DNA of 64,000 bases. It comes from Paenibacillus amylolyticus (GTDB lineage Bacteria; Bacillota; Bacilli; Paenibacillales; Paenibacillaceae). A program made the position numbers and the translations under genes. The notes beneath the pieces were generated by a model. It searched no databases, was not told where the DNA came from, and saw only the letters and a program-made list of their open reading frames with translations. Below, in pieces: positions 10,106 through 18,561 of the stretch. Within the stretch, counting starts at the first letter, position 1. Each line of letters starts with the position of its first letter. Location: positions 1,488,001-1,552,000 of the forward strand of contig NZ_BCNV01000001.1 in the NCBI RefSeq assembly GCF_001570725.1, read 5' to 3'.

Positions 10106-11793
10106 GTCCCAATTCCGGTCCGTTGTCCCACTGGCTTCAGAATCAGTCGTTGGTTCGATTCAGCTCGGGTACGACTGAACTGGAACAGGTGGCGTATTCC
10201 AATACAGTCATTACTCCATGGGTCGGGCCCAGGCTGGAAGTGAAAAAGCAATGTAATGTAGCTGTGGCTACACTCGGGCAGTCCCTGACCTACCTGATCG
10301 AGATTGTTAACACAGGCAATTGTACAGCTACTGTTCATGTCGTGGATTCTTTATCTGCCGAAACATCTCTTCTTCCCAATAGTGTATTACGTGATGGAAT
10401 TCCACTACCCGGTGCTTCACCGGAGCATGGGCTGCCTCCAGCAGAGATCGCGCCGGGAGCAACGCTGAGATATCATTTTCAAGTCGTGGTGTTGCGGATA
10501 CCCACTGGCTTCAAGCTGCTCAATCAAGCTCAGGTTAACTATGAGTTTGGGACATCCGAGGGCAGGACGGTCAGAGGTGTGGAGAGATCCAACACGGTGG
10601 AGGTGAGTATGGTCTCGTCCCGCCTTGAGGTCAGCCTTCAAGCCGAGCGGGGCCAGACTTTCTCAGGAGACATTGTTATGTACACCGTCATCGTGAGTAA
10701 TCCGGGTTTTATTATAGCTACGGGTGCTCAGGTAACGATTGCTTTGCCTCAAGGTGTTGTTTTTATTCCTGCCAGTGTGATTGTGAATGAAATGTTCGCG
10801 CCTCAAGTCACGCCTGATACCGGAATAGAGCTTGGGGAGATTGAGCCTGGAACTTCCGTTCGGATACAATACCGTGTTCAGGTCGTGGGGAGAAGCGATA
10901 CGAACGGAATATCAAGCGTAGCTGTACTAACGTATATCTCGGCAGGTCAGCAGGAAACGGTCTACTCCAATGAAGTTACCTTGGAAGTGATACAGCCCCA
11001 GATCTCTGTGGTCAAAAGTGTACTCCCGGTAACGGCCACATGGGGGGATACCGTCCGATATAATATTACCGTCTCCAATGCAAGCAGCTATGCGGTGGAT
11101 GGCACCCTGATGGATGTATTGCCATCAGGTATGACATTTGTCGAAGGCAGTCTGGGCTGGAATGGGGTTAAACGTCCCGGAACCAATCTGGCCAAAGGGC
11201 TTAATCTGGGGACGTTGACTGCCAGATCTGTTCTGAATATTCAGTTCGAGGGCAAACTTGCAGAACGTGGTGAACTGATCCCTGATCAATACAGATATGT
11301 GAATCATGCCAGCCTGATGTATACATTTCGCTTGCCGGATTCACGGTCAGTGCAGCGGATGATTACATCCAATGAAGCTGTCGTCGAGTTGAAAACGCCG
11401 ATAATCCAGGCTTATGTTCAAGTGGCGCCTACACTCGTTGAGCAGGGAGGCACAGTCACGTTCGAGGTGCGTGTGGTGAATACGGGCAATCTGCCAGCAC
11501 GCGTACAATTGGGGGGCATTTTACCTGAGGGGGCTAAATGGCTTGGGCAAGCTGCGGGCCAGATCCAATGGAGCATTCCGGAATATTCCACGCCAAGGGT
11601 TCTGCATGTGGGGGAAATTGAGCCGGGAACGGAAAGGAACATCTCTTATGTAGCGCAGTTATCTTCAGAACAGACAGGTACGCTGCAAGGGGCCCTGACC
11701 GTCATGTACACGTATGAATGGAATGGACAAAAACGTGCAGGAGAATCCCGATCGAATGAGTACAGCATCATTGTGGAGTATGGTGAAGAATAG
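10102..11793 (+). CDS. Giant DUF11 protein, second part in another frame (563 aa)
   Basis: This frame opens at ATG 10102, overlapping the stop of the previous ORF as ATGA. Its first 35 residues supply the missing last strands of repeat 15 (LQNQSLVRFSSG ... YSNTVITP), and four more, more diverged DUF11-like repeats follow (openings GPRLEV, SSRLEV, QPQISV and TPIIQA). There is no sortase motif or SLH domain at the C-terminus. Either one ancestral gene of about 2,800 codons was split by a one-base change (or sequence error), or the two parts are coupled by stop-restart: an AGAGG at 10086-10090 stands about 11 bases before this ATG. The mid-domain break favours a frameshift. Confidence 0.8.
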   Translation: MSPNSGPLSHWLQNQSLVRFSSGTTELEQVAYSNTVITPWVGPRLEVKKQCNVAVATLGQSLTYLIEIVNTGNCTATVHVVDSLSAETSLLPNSVLRDGIPLPGASPEHGLPPAEIAPGATLRYHFQVVVLRIPTGFKLLNQAQVNYEFGTSEGRTVRGVERSNTVEVSMVSSRLEVSLQAERGQTFSGDIVMYTVIVSNPGFIIATGAQVTIALPQGVVFIPASVIVNEMFAPQVTPDTGIELGEIEPGTSVRIQYRVQVVGRSDTNGISSVAVLTYISAGQQETVYSNEVTLEVIQPQISVVKSVLPVTATWGDTVRYNITVSNASSYAVDGTLMDVLPSGMTFVEGSLGWNGVKRPGTNLAKGLNLGTLTARSVLNIQFEGKLAERGELIPDQYRYVNHASLMYTFRLPDSRSVQRMITSNEAVVELKTPIIQAYVQVAPTLVEQGGTVTFEVRVVNTGNLPARVQLGGILPEGAKWLGQAAGQIQWSIPEYSTPRVLHVGEIEPGTERNISYVAQLSSEQTGTLQGALTVMYTYEWNGQKRAGESRSNEYSIIVEYGEE

Positions 11794-11854
11794 GGGGGAA
11801 CACGGTTAACGGTAACTTGCCTGAGGAATTTGCTCAATCTTGGGTGCCACGACA

Positions 11855-11882
11855 TTACACAGACGTAAATGAATGGTATACT
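11855..11882 (+). promoter_or_regulatory. Candidate sigma-A promoter of the YolD-like gene
   Basis: TTACAC at 11855-11860 and TATACT at 11877-11882 are separated by 16 bp, close to the vegetative consensus. They lie about 65 bp upstream of the likely TTG start at 11948. No terminator is visible between the DUF11 stop and this promoter. Confidence 0.4.
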
Positions 11883-11947
11883 AATTGAATATGAACTCGG
11901 CAATCAACCCGTGGAATCGGGACGTCGGAGTAGAGGAGGCAGCCACA

Positions 11948-12205
11948 TTGGCAAAAGCAAAAGTAGCAAAAAGACCTACACGGGATGAGTTTGAACTTGA
12001 AGAGTTGGGAAATCAGCTGGTTGAAGCCTTTCGTGAACGTTCGGAAGTACTGTTGACGGTATGGGGCAAGGAAGATCAGGTGCAAGGAGTCATTGTCAAA
12101 ATGGACTCCCGTACACGACTCGTGCATGTAGAGTATACAGAGGAAGAGTTCACGGCGAAGGTACCATTTCTGGATATCATGCGAGTGCAATCTCCACGGT
12201 ACTGA
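11948..12205 (+). CDS. YolD-like family protein, 85 aa
   Basis: The product resembles the small YolD-like family (core about RERSEVLLTVWG...VKMDSRTRLVHVEY...VPFLDIMRV), a compact beta-barrel protein often found beside Y-family DNA polymerases in Bacillota. No polymerase is adjacent here. The frame is open further upstream (ATG 11891), but that start has no ribosome site. TTG 11948 lies 8 bases after AGAGGAGG, and the family normally begins at about this point, so I choose TTG. A DNA-repair link is only suggested by the family. Confidence 0.75.
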   Translation: MAKAKVAKRPTRDEFELEELGNQLVEAFRERSEVLLTVWGKEDQVQGVIVKMDSRTRLVHVEYTEEEFTAKVPFLDIMRVQSPRY

Positions 12206-12304
12206 ACGAAAAAAACAGCTTTTGAATAATTAGGGCATCCGCCCTGTCAAAGTCGTTCTTCCTGCATAAGATAACCCATACCTGTTGCAGAGGAGGTACG
12301 GTCA

Positions 12305-12424
12305 ATGAGCGAAGTATTAGGTGGAGAAGCAAGAGGCTACGGATACGGAGGTTTCACTTCTGTAGGTGCCATTCTGGTTCTGTTCATCCTGTTGGTTATC
12401 ATCTCCAAAGCGTTCTTGGTATAA
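12305..12424 (+). CDS. YjcZ-family sporulation miniprotein, 39 aa
   Basis: A very short ORF with an excellent ribosome site (AGAGGAGG) before ATG 12305. The product has a Gly/Tyr-rich start (GYGYGGF) followed by one hydrophobic helix (SVGAILVLFILLVIIS) and a short KAFLV tail. This is the layout of the YjcZ/SscA family of tiny sporulation membrane proteins, which are spore-associated in Bacillus. A CATAAGATA sequence at 12265-12273 resembles the -10 of sigma-E/sigma-K promoters, which would fit mother-cell expression. An intrinsic terminator follows directly, so the gene is a unit of its own. The exact role in the spore is unknown. Confidence 0.88.
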   Translation: MSEVLGGEARGYGYGGFTSVGAILVLFILLVIISKAFLV

Positions 12425-12448
12425 TTGCATATCTCTAAAGAATGAAAG

Positions 12449-12477
12449 AAGCTCTGCCATCGCGGCAGAGCTTTTTT
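12449..12477 (+). terminator. Intrinsic terminator after the YjcZ-like gene
   Basis: AAGCTCTGCC and GGCAGAGCTT form a 10-bp stem with a 4-base loop (atcg), followed by six T residues. Confidence 0.93.
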
Positions 12478-12580
12478 GTTCGTTCAGTCATTGGCGAAAT
12501 TTGTAGAAATTCGGTGTAAGTCCTGCAGTCGTTATGTTAGAATATAACCATCCCTAGAGAAAGAAAGAGGTGTTTTGAAA

Positions 12581-13084
12581 ATGAGCAAAGAGTTAACAGA
12601 ATCTTTAAATGAACAGATGAACTTTGAGTTTTATTCCGCTCATGTATATCTGGCTATGGCAGCCTATTGTTCCAGCAAAAGTCTGGATGGATTTGCGAAC
12701 TTCTTCATCGTGCAAGCGGAGGAAGAGCGATTCCATGGCATGAAAATATACAAATTCCTGAATGATCGTGGACAACGTGCCACACTGGCGGCTTTGCCAG
12801 AACCGAAGAATGAATATGCTTCGATGCTGGATGTATTTGAGCATGGTTATGCTCATGAGCAGCAAAACACGAAAAAATTCTACAATCTGGCTGACATCGC
12901 CCTGAATGAACGTGAACATGCAACGATGTATTTCCTGAAATGGTTCATTGATGAGCAGGTTGAAGAGGAAGCATTGTTTGACAACATTATTCAGAAGCTG
13001 CGCCGCATCGAAAAAGACAGCAATGCCTTCTACATGCTGGATGCAGAGTTTGGCAAACGTTCGTTCACTGCCCCAGCTGAATAA
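12581..13084 (+). CDS. ftnA: Ferritin, non-heme iron storage protein, 167 aa
   Basis: A full-length bacterial ferritin of the four-helix-bundle family that oxidises Fe(II) and stores it in a 24-subunit shell. The ferroxidase ligands are in their expected places: E16 (NFEFYSA), E49 and H52 in EEERFH, E93 in AHEQQN, and Q127/E128-type residues in FIDEQVEEE. ATG 12581 is chosen over the in-frame TTG 12575 because AAAGAGGTG stands 8 bases before it. The gene appears monocistronic, with a terminator after it. The upstream TTATgttagaATATAA is palindrome-like and overlaps the probable -10, but it is not a good Fur or PerR box. Confidence in the family is high. Confidence 0.93.
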   Translation: MSKELTESLNEQMNFEFYSAHVYLAMAAYCSSKSLDGFANFFIVQAEEERFHGMKIYKFLNDRGQRATLAALPEPKNEYASMLDVFEHGYAHEQQNTKKFYNLADIALNEREHATMYFLKWFIDEQVEEEALFDNIIQKLRRIEKDSNAFYMLDAEFGKRSFTAPAE

Positions 13085-13166
13085 CTGTACGTTGGGAGTC
13101 GAAAAGATTCCAGCGACATAAGATCATCTACATACAGCATGATGCCTTATGCTGATTGAAGACAAA

Positions 13167-13194
13167 GAAGCTTGCACTTGTGCAGGCTTTTTTT
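13167..13194 (+). terminator. Intrinsic terminator after ferritin
   Basis: AAGCTTGCAC and GTGCAGGCTT form a 10-bp stem (one G-T pair) around TT, followed by a run of T. Beyond it, 13195-13458 is AT-rich with no gene that I can support. It probably carries the promoter of the deacetylase. Confidence 0.88.
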
Positions 13195-13502
13195 GCATGC
13201 ATAAATATTTAATTATTTTATTGATATGCTTGAATCGTAGCAAAAGTCTATCAAAATCCTGAATATGGGTAATAGAGGATATGTCACAATTGATCTATCC
13301 TGGCGGGATCTTATTTTTGCGCAAATCTATCAAATTCGTATTAAATTTTAGGTTTATCTGACAAAAGTGTAACTCTACCGTAGCCTTTGAAGCGAGAACA
13401 AGAGCTGCTATCTTTGATAGTATTAGGATTAATCGCCAAGGGATGAAGGTAGAACAACATGGACACCCGGGGAAATATAACACATAAGGGAGACTTTTAA
13501 TT

Positions 13503-14243
13503 ATGCTACATATTCGCAAATCTATCATGGTCACACTTGCCATTCTATTAATCATTCCACTATTATTGCCGCAGTCGGTATCTGCCAAATCAGCTACATC
13601 GAAGGATAGCGCAAACAAAGCGAGTTCCAAAATCATATACCTGACTTTTGACGACGGGCCAACCGCTCACACAGGTCAGTTACTCGATATTCTCGATCAA
13701 TATAATGCGAAGGCAACGTTCTTCATGTTGGGCCCTCAGATGGAGCAATTTCAGAAGGCTACCAAACGCATCGTAGCTGACGGGCATGGATTGGGTCTGC
13801 ATGGTGTGACTCACGTTCCAAGCAAATTCTATAAATCTGCCTATAGCGGATTGAAAGAGATGCAACAGGCCAATGTAAGTCTGAACAAGGTTGCCGGAGT
13901 TAAAACAAGTCTCGTTCGGACGCCATATGGTAGTAAGCCATATCTCAAGCCGGCATTCCGCAATGTACTGCTTGGTCAAGGTGGATTCCATCTGTGGGAT
14001 TGGAATGTGGATTCGGAAGACTGGAAATACAAGAAGGATCACCAGAAAGTCTATAACAGTGTAATGAAGCAGATCCACAATGTGCAAAAGAGCGGAACAA
14101 CGCCTGTTGTGCTTATGCACGACCAGGAAGCGACGTTGAAGGTCCTGCCACAAGTGTTGAAAACATTGAAGGCAGAAGGGTATCGTTTTGAAGTATTAAG
14201 CAAGAAAGTACAGCCGGTTAACTTCTGGAACGACAAGCGTTAA
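13503..14243 (+). CDS. Secreted polysaccharide deacetylase (NodB domain, CE4), 246 aa
   Basis: Residues 1-28 form a signal peptide ending at SVSAKS, followed by a NodB homology domain. All five CE4 motifs can be seen: TFDDGP (catalytic Asp and metal Asp), HGVTH (metal His pair), RTPYGS, DWNVDSEDW and LMHD. Such enzymes remove acetyl groups from peptidoglycan GlcNAc or chitin-like polymers outside the cell, and the short secreted form is close to Bacillus peptidoglycan GlcNAc deacetylases. The start is ATG 13503 after AAGGGAG. A 13-codon ORF ends two bases before it (13459-13500). Function is firm at family level; the substrate is not. Confidence 0.9.
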   Translation: MLHIRKSIMVTLAILLIIPLLLPQSVSAKSATSKDSANKASSKIIYLTFDDGPTAHTGQLLDILDQYNAKATFFMLGPQMEQFQKATKRIVADGHGLGLHGVTHVPSKFYKSAYSGLKEMQQANVSLNKVAGVKTSLVRTPYGSKPYLKPAFRNVLLGQGGFHLWDWNVDSEDWKYKKDHQKVYNSVMKQIHNVQKSGTTPVVLMHDQEATLKVLPQVLKTLKAEGYRFEVLSKKVQPVNFWNDKR

Positions 14244-14322
14244 TCTTTTGAACTACGAATCAGACATTAGATCGATCCTGACTACACATTGGACACAACT
14301 CACAACGAAGGAGGTACACATC

Positions 14323-15234
14323 ATGAAGAAACAACCATTGTGGATGACCATTCCGGTAACGACAGCCTTTTTACTTGCGCTGGCAGGGTGTGGCGGACCG
14401 GATTCGAATGCTGAATCATCAGAGAATAGTTCTTCACCAACGACAACAGTGGGTGAACAGACCCAGAGCGGAAGCGGTGGTGCTGATTTCTCTAACGAAA
14501 ATGAAGCGGGAACCAAAGAGAATACGGGCACAACAGATAATGAAGACACATCCGGAACGAAGGCAAATGACAACCAAGTTGCCAATGGTCAGGTGGGTGT
14601 GAATAAGGTGATCCAGCAAGTTCGTAACCAGTTGACGATGAAGGATGCATCTTTACCCACATCCTTTACGTTAGAGAAGGGCGAATATTTGGGTGCGGCA
14701 ATACTGTCCAATACTGCTGATGCATTTAAGGTAAACTTTTACGCTACCACTCAGTCTGTTGCCATTAATGATCAATCTTTAACTGCATCTGGCAGCAAGA
14801 TACCTGTACTGACTTCTTATGAAATGAAGACCTATAAGGACCCGAATCAGTCAGAAATTTTTCCTGAGACGGACCTGAAAGACATTCCAACAGACATGGC
14901 TGTGGATCTGGGACATGGCATCCAAGGCTTGAGTGAAGGTGCGGCAGGCAGTCAATATCTGACGTGGCAAGAAGGAAGATGGACGCTGCAAATTCGCTCG
15001 GTTTCCGAAGATAAGATGAATAATCCGGGTATTGCGAAGAAAATGGTGGAGTATCTGGAGTCACATACATTGCCTGTACCGAAAGATAAAGGCAATATCA
15101 ACGTGGAATATCCAAGTGGAGGAAAGTCTGTCCATGTAACGATCTCATGGCAGGACGGTCATCAAATTTATCAGCTCAAGACCGATCAAGTGCCACTGGA
15201 AGCTCTTGGTATGGCTGTATCTGTGAAATCATAA
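14323..15234 (+). CDS. Putative lipoprotein of unknown function, 303 aa
   Basis: A lipoprotein signal with the lipobox LALAGC puts the mature protein on the outer face of the membrane. About 75 residues of Ser/Thr/Glu/Asn-rich, low-complexity linker follow, then a folded domain of about 200 aa (from VNKVIQQVRNQL) that I do not recognise. It contains a segment LTWQEGRWTLQIRS typical of small secreted beta-rich domains. ATG 14323 is clearly the start (AAGGAGGTACACATC before it); the longer frame from 14248 has no ribosome site. It begins 79 bases after the deacetylase and may share its message. A terminator follows. Confidence 0.8.
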   Translation: MKKQPLWMTIPVTTAFLLALAGCGGPDSNAESSENSSSPTTTVGEQTQSGSGGADFSNENEAGTKENTGTTDNEDTSGTKANDNQVANGQVGVNKVIQQVRNQLTMKDASLPTSFTLEKGEYLGAAILSNTADAFKVNFYATTQSVAINDQSLTASGSKIPVLTSYEMKTYKDPNQSEIFPETDLKDIPTDMAVDLGHGIQGLSEGAAGSQYLTWQEGRWTLQIRSVSEDKMNNPGIAKKMVEYLESHTLPVPKDKGNINVEYPSGGKSVHVTISWQDGHQIYQLKTDQVPLEALGMAVSVKS

Positions 15235-15295
15235 GCGTTTCGCCAATATTCTGCAATGCGCAAGAATTGAATGTCAGATTGTTATAATAAACATA

Positions 15296-15338
15296 AAAAG
15301 CTTGGCCAAGGAAGTGTTTTCCTAGGCCAAGCTTTTTT
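15296..15338. terminator. Bidirectional terminator between lipoprotein gene and desR
   Basis: AAAAAGCTTGGCC and GGCCAAGCTTTTTT flank an inner AAGGAA/TTCCTA stem. With A residues on one side and T on the other, it can serve both convergent units. Confidence 0.93.
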
Positions 15339-15414
15339 AGGAGCATGTTATTACGACTGACTTGTGCAGCCGGAAACAAACTTATTTATGTTTCAATGGG
15401 TTAAAGCGGTACTT

Positions 15415-16014
15415 TCATTTGAACCACCCTTTTTCCTTGGAGCGAGTGATAGCCTCAATGCGGTTACTGGCATTTAACTTGTTGAGAATAATGGAGATGT
15501 AATTACGTACCGTGCCCGTTGTGATAAACAGATGTCCGGCAATCTCCTTTGTATTCTTCCCGTCTGCCATGAGGCCAAGTACGGCGTTCTCGCGTTCAGT
15601 CAGAGGATTCTCTTCGACATAAGCCTCATCGACCAGGTCGGGAGCGAAGATGCGTCTGCCATTCATAACTTGGCGAATGGCTTCGGCAAGTTCTTCAATT
15701 GGACTGTCTTTGAGCAGGTAACCACGGACACCGCCCTTCAGTGCACGTTCGAAGTATCCGGTCCGGGCAAAAGTGGTCAGGATAATGACCTTGCAGCTCA
15801 TTCCTTTGAGTTCTTCTGCGGCTTCGAGGCCGCTTTTCACGGGCATTTCTATATCCATCAGACAGATGTCTGGTGCAAGCTCTTGCACCAGAGCAAGGGC
15901 TTCCTGGCCGTTGCTGGCACGTCCGACGACTTCCATATCTTCTTCCAGATTAAGTAGGGAAGACAAGGCACCGAGCATCATGCGCTGATCTTCTGCGATT
16001 ACAATCCTGATCAT
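15415..16014 (-). CDS. desR: DesR, LuxR-type response regulator of membrane fluidity, 199 aa
   Basis: A receiver domain (phosphorylation site D54 in CLMDIEMP) is followed by a LuxR-type helix-turn-helix (NPLTERENAVLGLMADGKNTKEIA). The length (199 aa) and the tail IEAITRSKEKGWFK match B. subtilis DesR. In B. subtilis, phosphorylated DesR activates the des desaturase gene after a cold shift. The start is ATG 16014, overlapping the desK stop as ATGA and preceded by AAAGGAGG; the longer frame to 16110 runs into desK and is rejected. Third gene of the minus-strand des-desK-desR operon. Its likely operators are the two palindromes at 18414-18429 and 18470-18485. Confidence 0.95.
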   Translation of the reverse strand: MIRIVIAEDQRMMLGALSSLLNLEEDMEVVGRASNGQEALALVQELAPDICLMDIEMPVKSGLEAAEELKGMSCKVIILTTFARTGYFERALKGGVRGYLLKDSPIEELAEAIRQVMNGRRIFAPDLVDEAYVEENPLTERENAVLGLMADGKNTKEIAGHLFITTGTVRNYISIILNKLNASNRIEAITRSKEKGWFK

Positions 16015-17147
16015 GATTCTGCCTCCTTTATCGGTTTGCGGACGAGTTTGGGCACATGAATAATGATTGCTGTACCCTGGGTGTCTGTACCAGAGCGGAT
16101 ATCCAGACAACCATTCACGAATTCAAGTCGTTCCTTCATGCCCAAAATTCCTGTTCCGCGCCGATCCGTTTTGCGAGTTCGTTCTATTCCGACACCGTTA
16201 TCCTGCACGGTTAGTACATTATCCGCTAGTGTTTCCTTAATGCCGATGGTACATGTTGTTGCCTGACTGTGTTTGACCACATTGGTGACGGCTTCTTTCA
16301 AGCACATACCAAGCACATTTTCATTCAATTGCGACGTGTCTTGCAGCTTCGGATTACCTTCCAGTACAAATTCAATCGAAGCGGCCTTCAGAATCTGTTC
16401 TGCCCGGAACAGTTCATCGACCAATTGTGTACCACGCATGGTTGTTACCATTTCACGGACTTCCTTCAGAGCTGTGCTTGCCGTTTGTCTAAGGTCGTTC
16501 AATTCAATCTCGGCCTGATCGGGATTATTGCGGAGCAGGCGCTTCGCGAGATCGGTTTTCAGACCGATCAGAGAGAGTTTCTGTCCAAGGGTATCGTGCA
16601 GGTCACGAGCGATACGTTGACGTTCTTCCATTTTCACGAGATCATCGAGTCGTTTGTTGGCATTCTCCAATTGGCCTTCCAATTGTTCAGTCTTATTTTT
16701 ATTATACGTACTGATTGGAAGCAGGATGGAGGCCATTAAGCTGATGAATACAAACGGGAACTGACTCACGAGCAATGAACTCTGATTGATAAAACCATAA
16801 TTAATGGTTAGAAAGCTGGCTCCCAAATTCACCGAGTAGAGGGTGAAAAAACCGGCTTTATTTTTAATATTCCCAATAAAAAAAGCAAGAAACAACGAGA
16901 AATAGGCATAATCATAGGCGATGGTCATCGTAATGGATATGGCAATGAGCAATCCAATCCACATGTACACCTGCCAGCCCTTGGTAATAAAGGCGAGCAG
17001 ATAACAGACGAAGAAGACGAGAATGATTATAATGCCGGTCACCATCGTCCATAATTTGGAATATTGTGAAATGTAATAGAAGGGCAGGATGAAAAAGACC
17101 AGCCATACATAAGGATTTAACCCTGTATTTTTATAAAAAATCTGCAT
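16011..17147 (-). CDS. desK: DesK, thermosensor histidine kinase, 378 aa
   Basis: Residues 1-145 hold about five transmembrane segments, with the short N-terminus followed by NPYVWLVFFILPFYY as in B. subtilis DesK. A coiled linker (about 150-175) leads to the HisKA_3 dimerisation helix with the phospho-acceptor H184 in RQRIARDLHDTLGQK. The ATPase domain carries N and G boxes (CLKEAVTNVVKHS, DNGVGI, GTGILGMKERL). In B. subtilis this kinase senses membrane thickness and order, acting as kinase when cold and phosphatase when warm. It lies between des and desR and overlaps desR by 4 bases. The ribosome site is poor: GGAGGAG is about 18 bases from the ATG. Confidence 0.94.
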   Translation of the reverse strand: MQIFYKNTGLNPYVWLVFFILPFYYISQYSKLWTMVTGIIIILVFFVCYLLAFITKGWQVYMWIGLLIAISITMTIAYDYAYFSLFLAFFIGNIKNKAGFFTLYSVNLGASFLTINYGFINQSSLLVSQFPFVFISLMASILLPISTYNKNKTEQLEGQLENANKRLDDLVKMEERQRIARDLHDTLGQKLSLIGLKTDLAKRLLRNNPDQAEIELNDLRQTASTALKEVREMVTTMRGTQLVDELFRAEQILKAASIEFVLEGNPKLQDTSQLNENVLGMCLKEAVTNVVKHSQATTCTIGIKETLADNVLTVQDNGVGIERTRKTDRRGTGILGMKERLEFVNGCLDIRSGTDTQGTAIIIHVPKLVRKPIKEAES

Positions 17148-17246
17148 CCACTTTTGAATGTAATTCTCCTCCTTGCACTTGTACTCAACTTTAGCATGAC
17201 TGTAGCATGACTATGGCTTGAATACAAGAAAACGAATCCGACAGAG

Positions 17247-18305
17247 TTAAGGCTTCTCTGTCAGACCCGCTGGATTGGTTACTCGGATAGGCGGTTGAAC
17301 ATACGGCTTGCGGGATAAGCTTTTGAGCTGTTTGAAACTAATAAATTGTTTGGATTCTTCATCCCATAAGCGGAAGCGCAGGGCAACCAGGCTGGAACGT
17401 AGTGTAATAGTCGTTGCTTTTTGCAAGGGTGGTGTTGCGTTATGTGCTTCTTCCAAGAAATAGTTAGGTACACGCGGGCTCAAGTGATGCACATGGTGAA
17501 ACCCGATATTACCACTGATCCATTGCAATAATTTTGGTAATTTGTAATAAGAACTGCCTTCAACAGCTGCTTTTACATAACTCCATTCATCTTCATGTTC
17601 AAAGTACGTTTCTTCGAACTGATGCTGAACGTAGAACAACCAAATGCCGAAGAAACCGGAGAAGAAGAATACAGGTGCTTGCACCATAACAAAAGCCTGC
17701 CAGCCAATTAACCAGCACATGAATGCATAGAGTCCAACGATCAAGGCTGTAGTCAAGTGTGTATTAATGCGCTCTTTACGTCGTGCGCCTTTGCGGTTAA
17801 AGCGATAAGCAAGAATGAACACATAGATTGGTCCGATGCAGAACAATACAAACGGATTACGATAAATCCGGTAGAAAAGACGACCCCAAGGGGAAGCTTC
17901 TTTGTATTCGTCAACCGTCATGACCCAGATATCACCTACACCACGTTTGTCGAGATTACTGCTGGTTGCGTGATGGATGGAATGCTCGGCTTTCCATTGT
18001 TGATAGGGTGTCAGTGTTAATACGCCTGTAATGGTACCGAGAATATCATTGGCACGTTTGCTTTTAAAGAATGAACCGTGACAGCAGTCATGGAAGATAA
18101 TGAATGTCCGTAGTACAAATCCGGATGCCACCAGGGCAATCGGGAAGGTTAGCCAGTAGGAAACTGATAAGCTAAAGTAAGCTGCAGCCCATAGCAAGAA
18201 GAGCGGGAGCAATGTATTGATTAACTGACGGATACTTAATCTAAGATCATTTTTTTCGTAAGGGGTGACTTCTTTTTTTAGCGCCATTTCTTTGGTTCTA
18301 CTCAT
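17247..18305 (-). CDS. des: Membrane fatty acid desaturase (acyl-lipid desaturase), 352 aa
   Basis: An integral membrane di-iron enzyme that inserts a cis double bond into the acyl chains of membrane lipids, raising fluidity in the cold. The three histidine boxes are intact: HDCCH (about residue 72), HSIHH (about 108) and HHVHH (about 270), with four or more hydrophobic helices between them. The start at ATG 18305 follows GAAGGAGG. It is the first gene of the minus-strand operon; a 99-base gap precedes desK. Its promoter at 18396-18424 overlaps one of two matching palindromes, as expected for cold control by DesR. The position of the new double bond cannot be told from the sequence. Confidence 0.95.
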   Translation of the reverse strand: MSRTKEMALKKEVTPYEKNDLRLSIRQLINTLLPLFLLWAAAYFSLSVSYWLTFPIALVASGFVLRTFIIFHDCCHGSFFKSKRANDILGTITGVLTLTPYQQWKAEHSIHHATSSNLDKRGVGDIWVMTVDEYKEASPWGRLFYRIYRNPFVLFCIGPIYVFILAYRFNRKGARRKERINTHLTTALIVGLYAFMCWLIGWQAFVMVQAPVFFFSGFFGIWLFYVQHQFEETYFEHEDEWSYVKAAVEGSSYYKLPKLLQWISGNIGFHHVHHLSPRVPNYFLEEAHNATPPLQKATTITLRSSLVALRFRLWDEESKQFISFKQLKSLSRKPYVQPPIRVTNPAGLTEKP

Positions 18306-18395
18306 TGACGTGTGTCCTCCTTCAATCGTTATAACTGTAATCAGCTACAACTTCACGTTTCCCGGTAAGACTTTCCTCTAGGAAGCGTTTTTATC

Positions 18396-18424
18396 ATTGT
18401 AAAACAATACACCCATGACAGTAA
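18396..18424 (-). promoter_or_regulatory. des promoter (sigma-A type)
   Basis: Read on the minus strand, TTACTG (complement of 18419-18424), a 17-bp gap and TACAAT (complement of 18396-18401) form a vegetative promoter. The -35 lies inside palindrome 1 (18414-18429), the arrangement expected for control by a response regulator. Confidence 0.6.
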
Positions 18425-18492
18425 GTCATAAACGTCAGCCCTTTATAATGATGAACATCAATGATGGACCATGACATTTGTCATGGGTGTAT
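18407..18492. promoter_or_regulatory. Candidate DesR operator: two palindromes inside a 14-bp inverted repeat
   Basis: ATACACCCATGACA (18407-18420) recurs exactly inverted as TGTCATGGGTGTAT (18479-18492). Each arm also belongs to a local palindrome, CATGACagtaaGTCAT (18414-18429) and CATGACATTTGTCATG (18470-18485), whose centres are 56 bp apart. One overlaps the des -35 and the other lies upstream of it. The rest of 18493-18660 holds the promoter region of the divergent gene. Confidence 0.6.
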
Positions 18493-18561
18493 GGTGGTGA
18501 ATGGCTTTGCAGAAGAGAAAAGAGAAGGGTTTTGTAAATTCCTTTGCACAAATTACGTAAC

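Noticed and set aside
3361..11642. Many long minus-strand ORFs under the DUF11 genes
   Set aside because: They follow from the biased codon use of the Thr/Val/Pro/Gly-rich repeats on the plus strand, recur with the repeat period and have no ribosome sites.
12525..12560. Fur or PerR box before ferritin
   Set aside because: TTATgttagaATATAA is only partly symmetrical and matches neither consensus well; it mainly covers the -10.
13240..13500. Possible riboswitch (cyclic dinucleotide type) before the deacetylase gene
   Set aside because: Some G-rich and ACACCCGGGG-like pieces are present, but the conserved core of the ydaO or c-di-GMP classes cannot be found.
16014..16110. Longer N-terminus for DesR
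   Set aside because: It runs into desK; ATG 16014 gives the family length and is preceded by AAAGGAGG.
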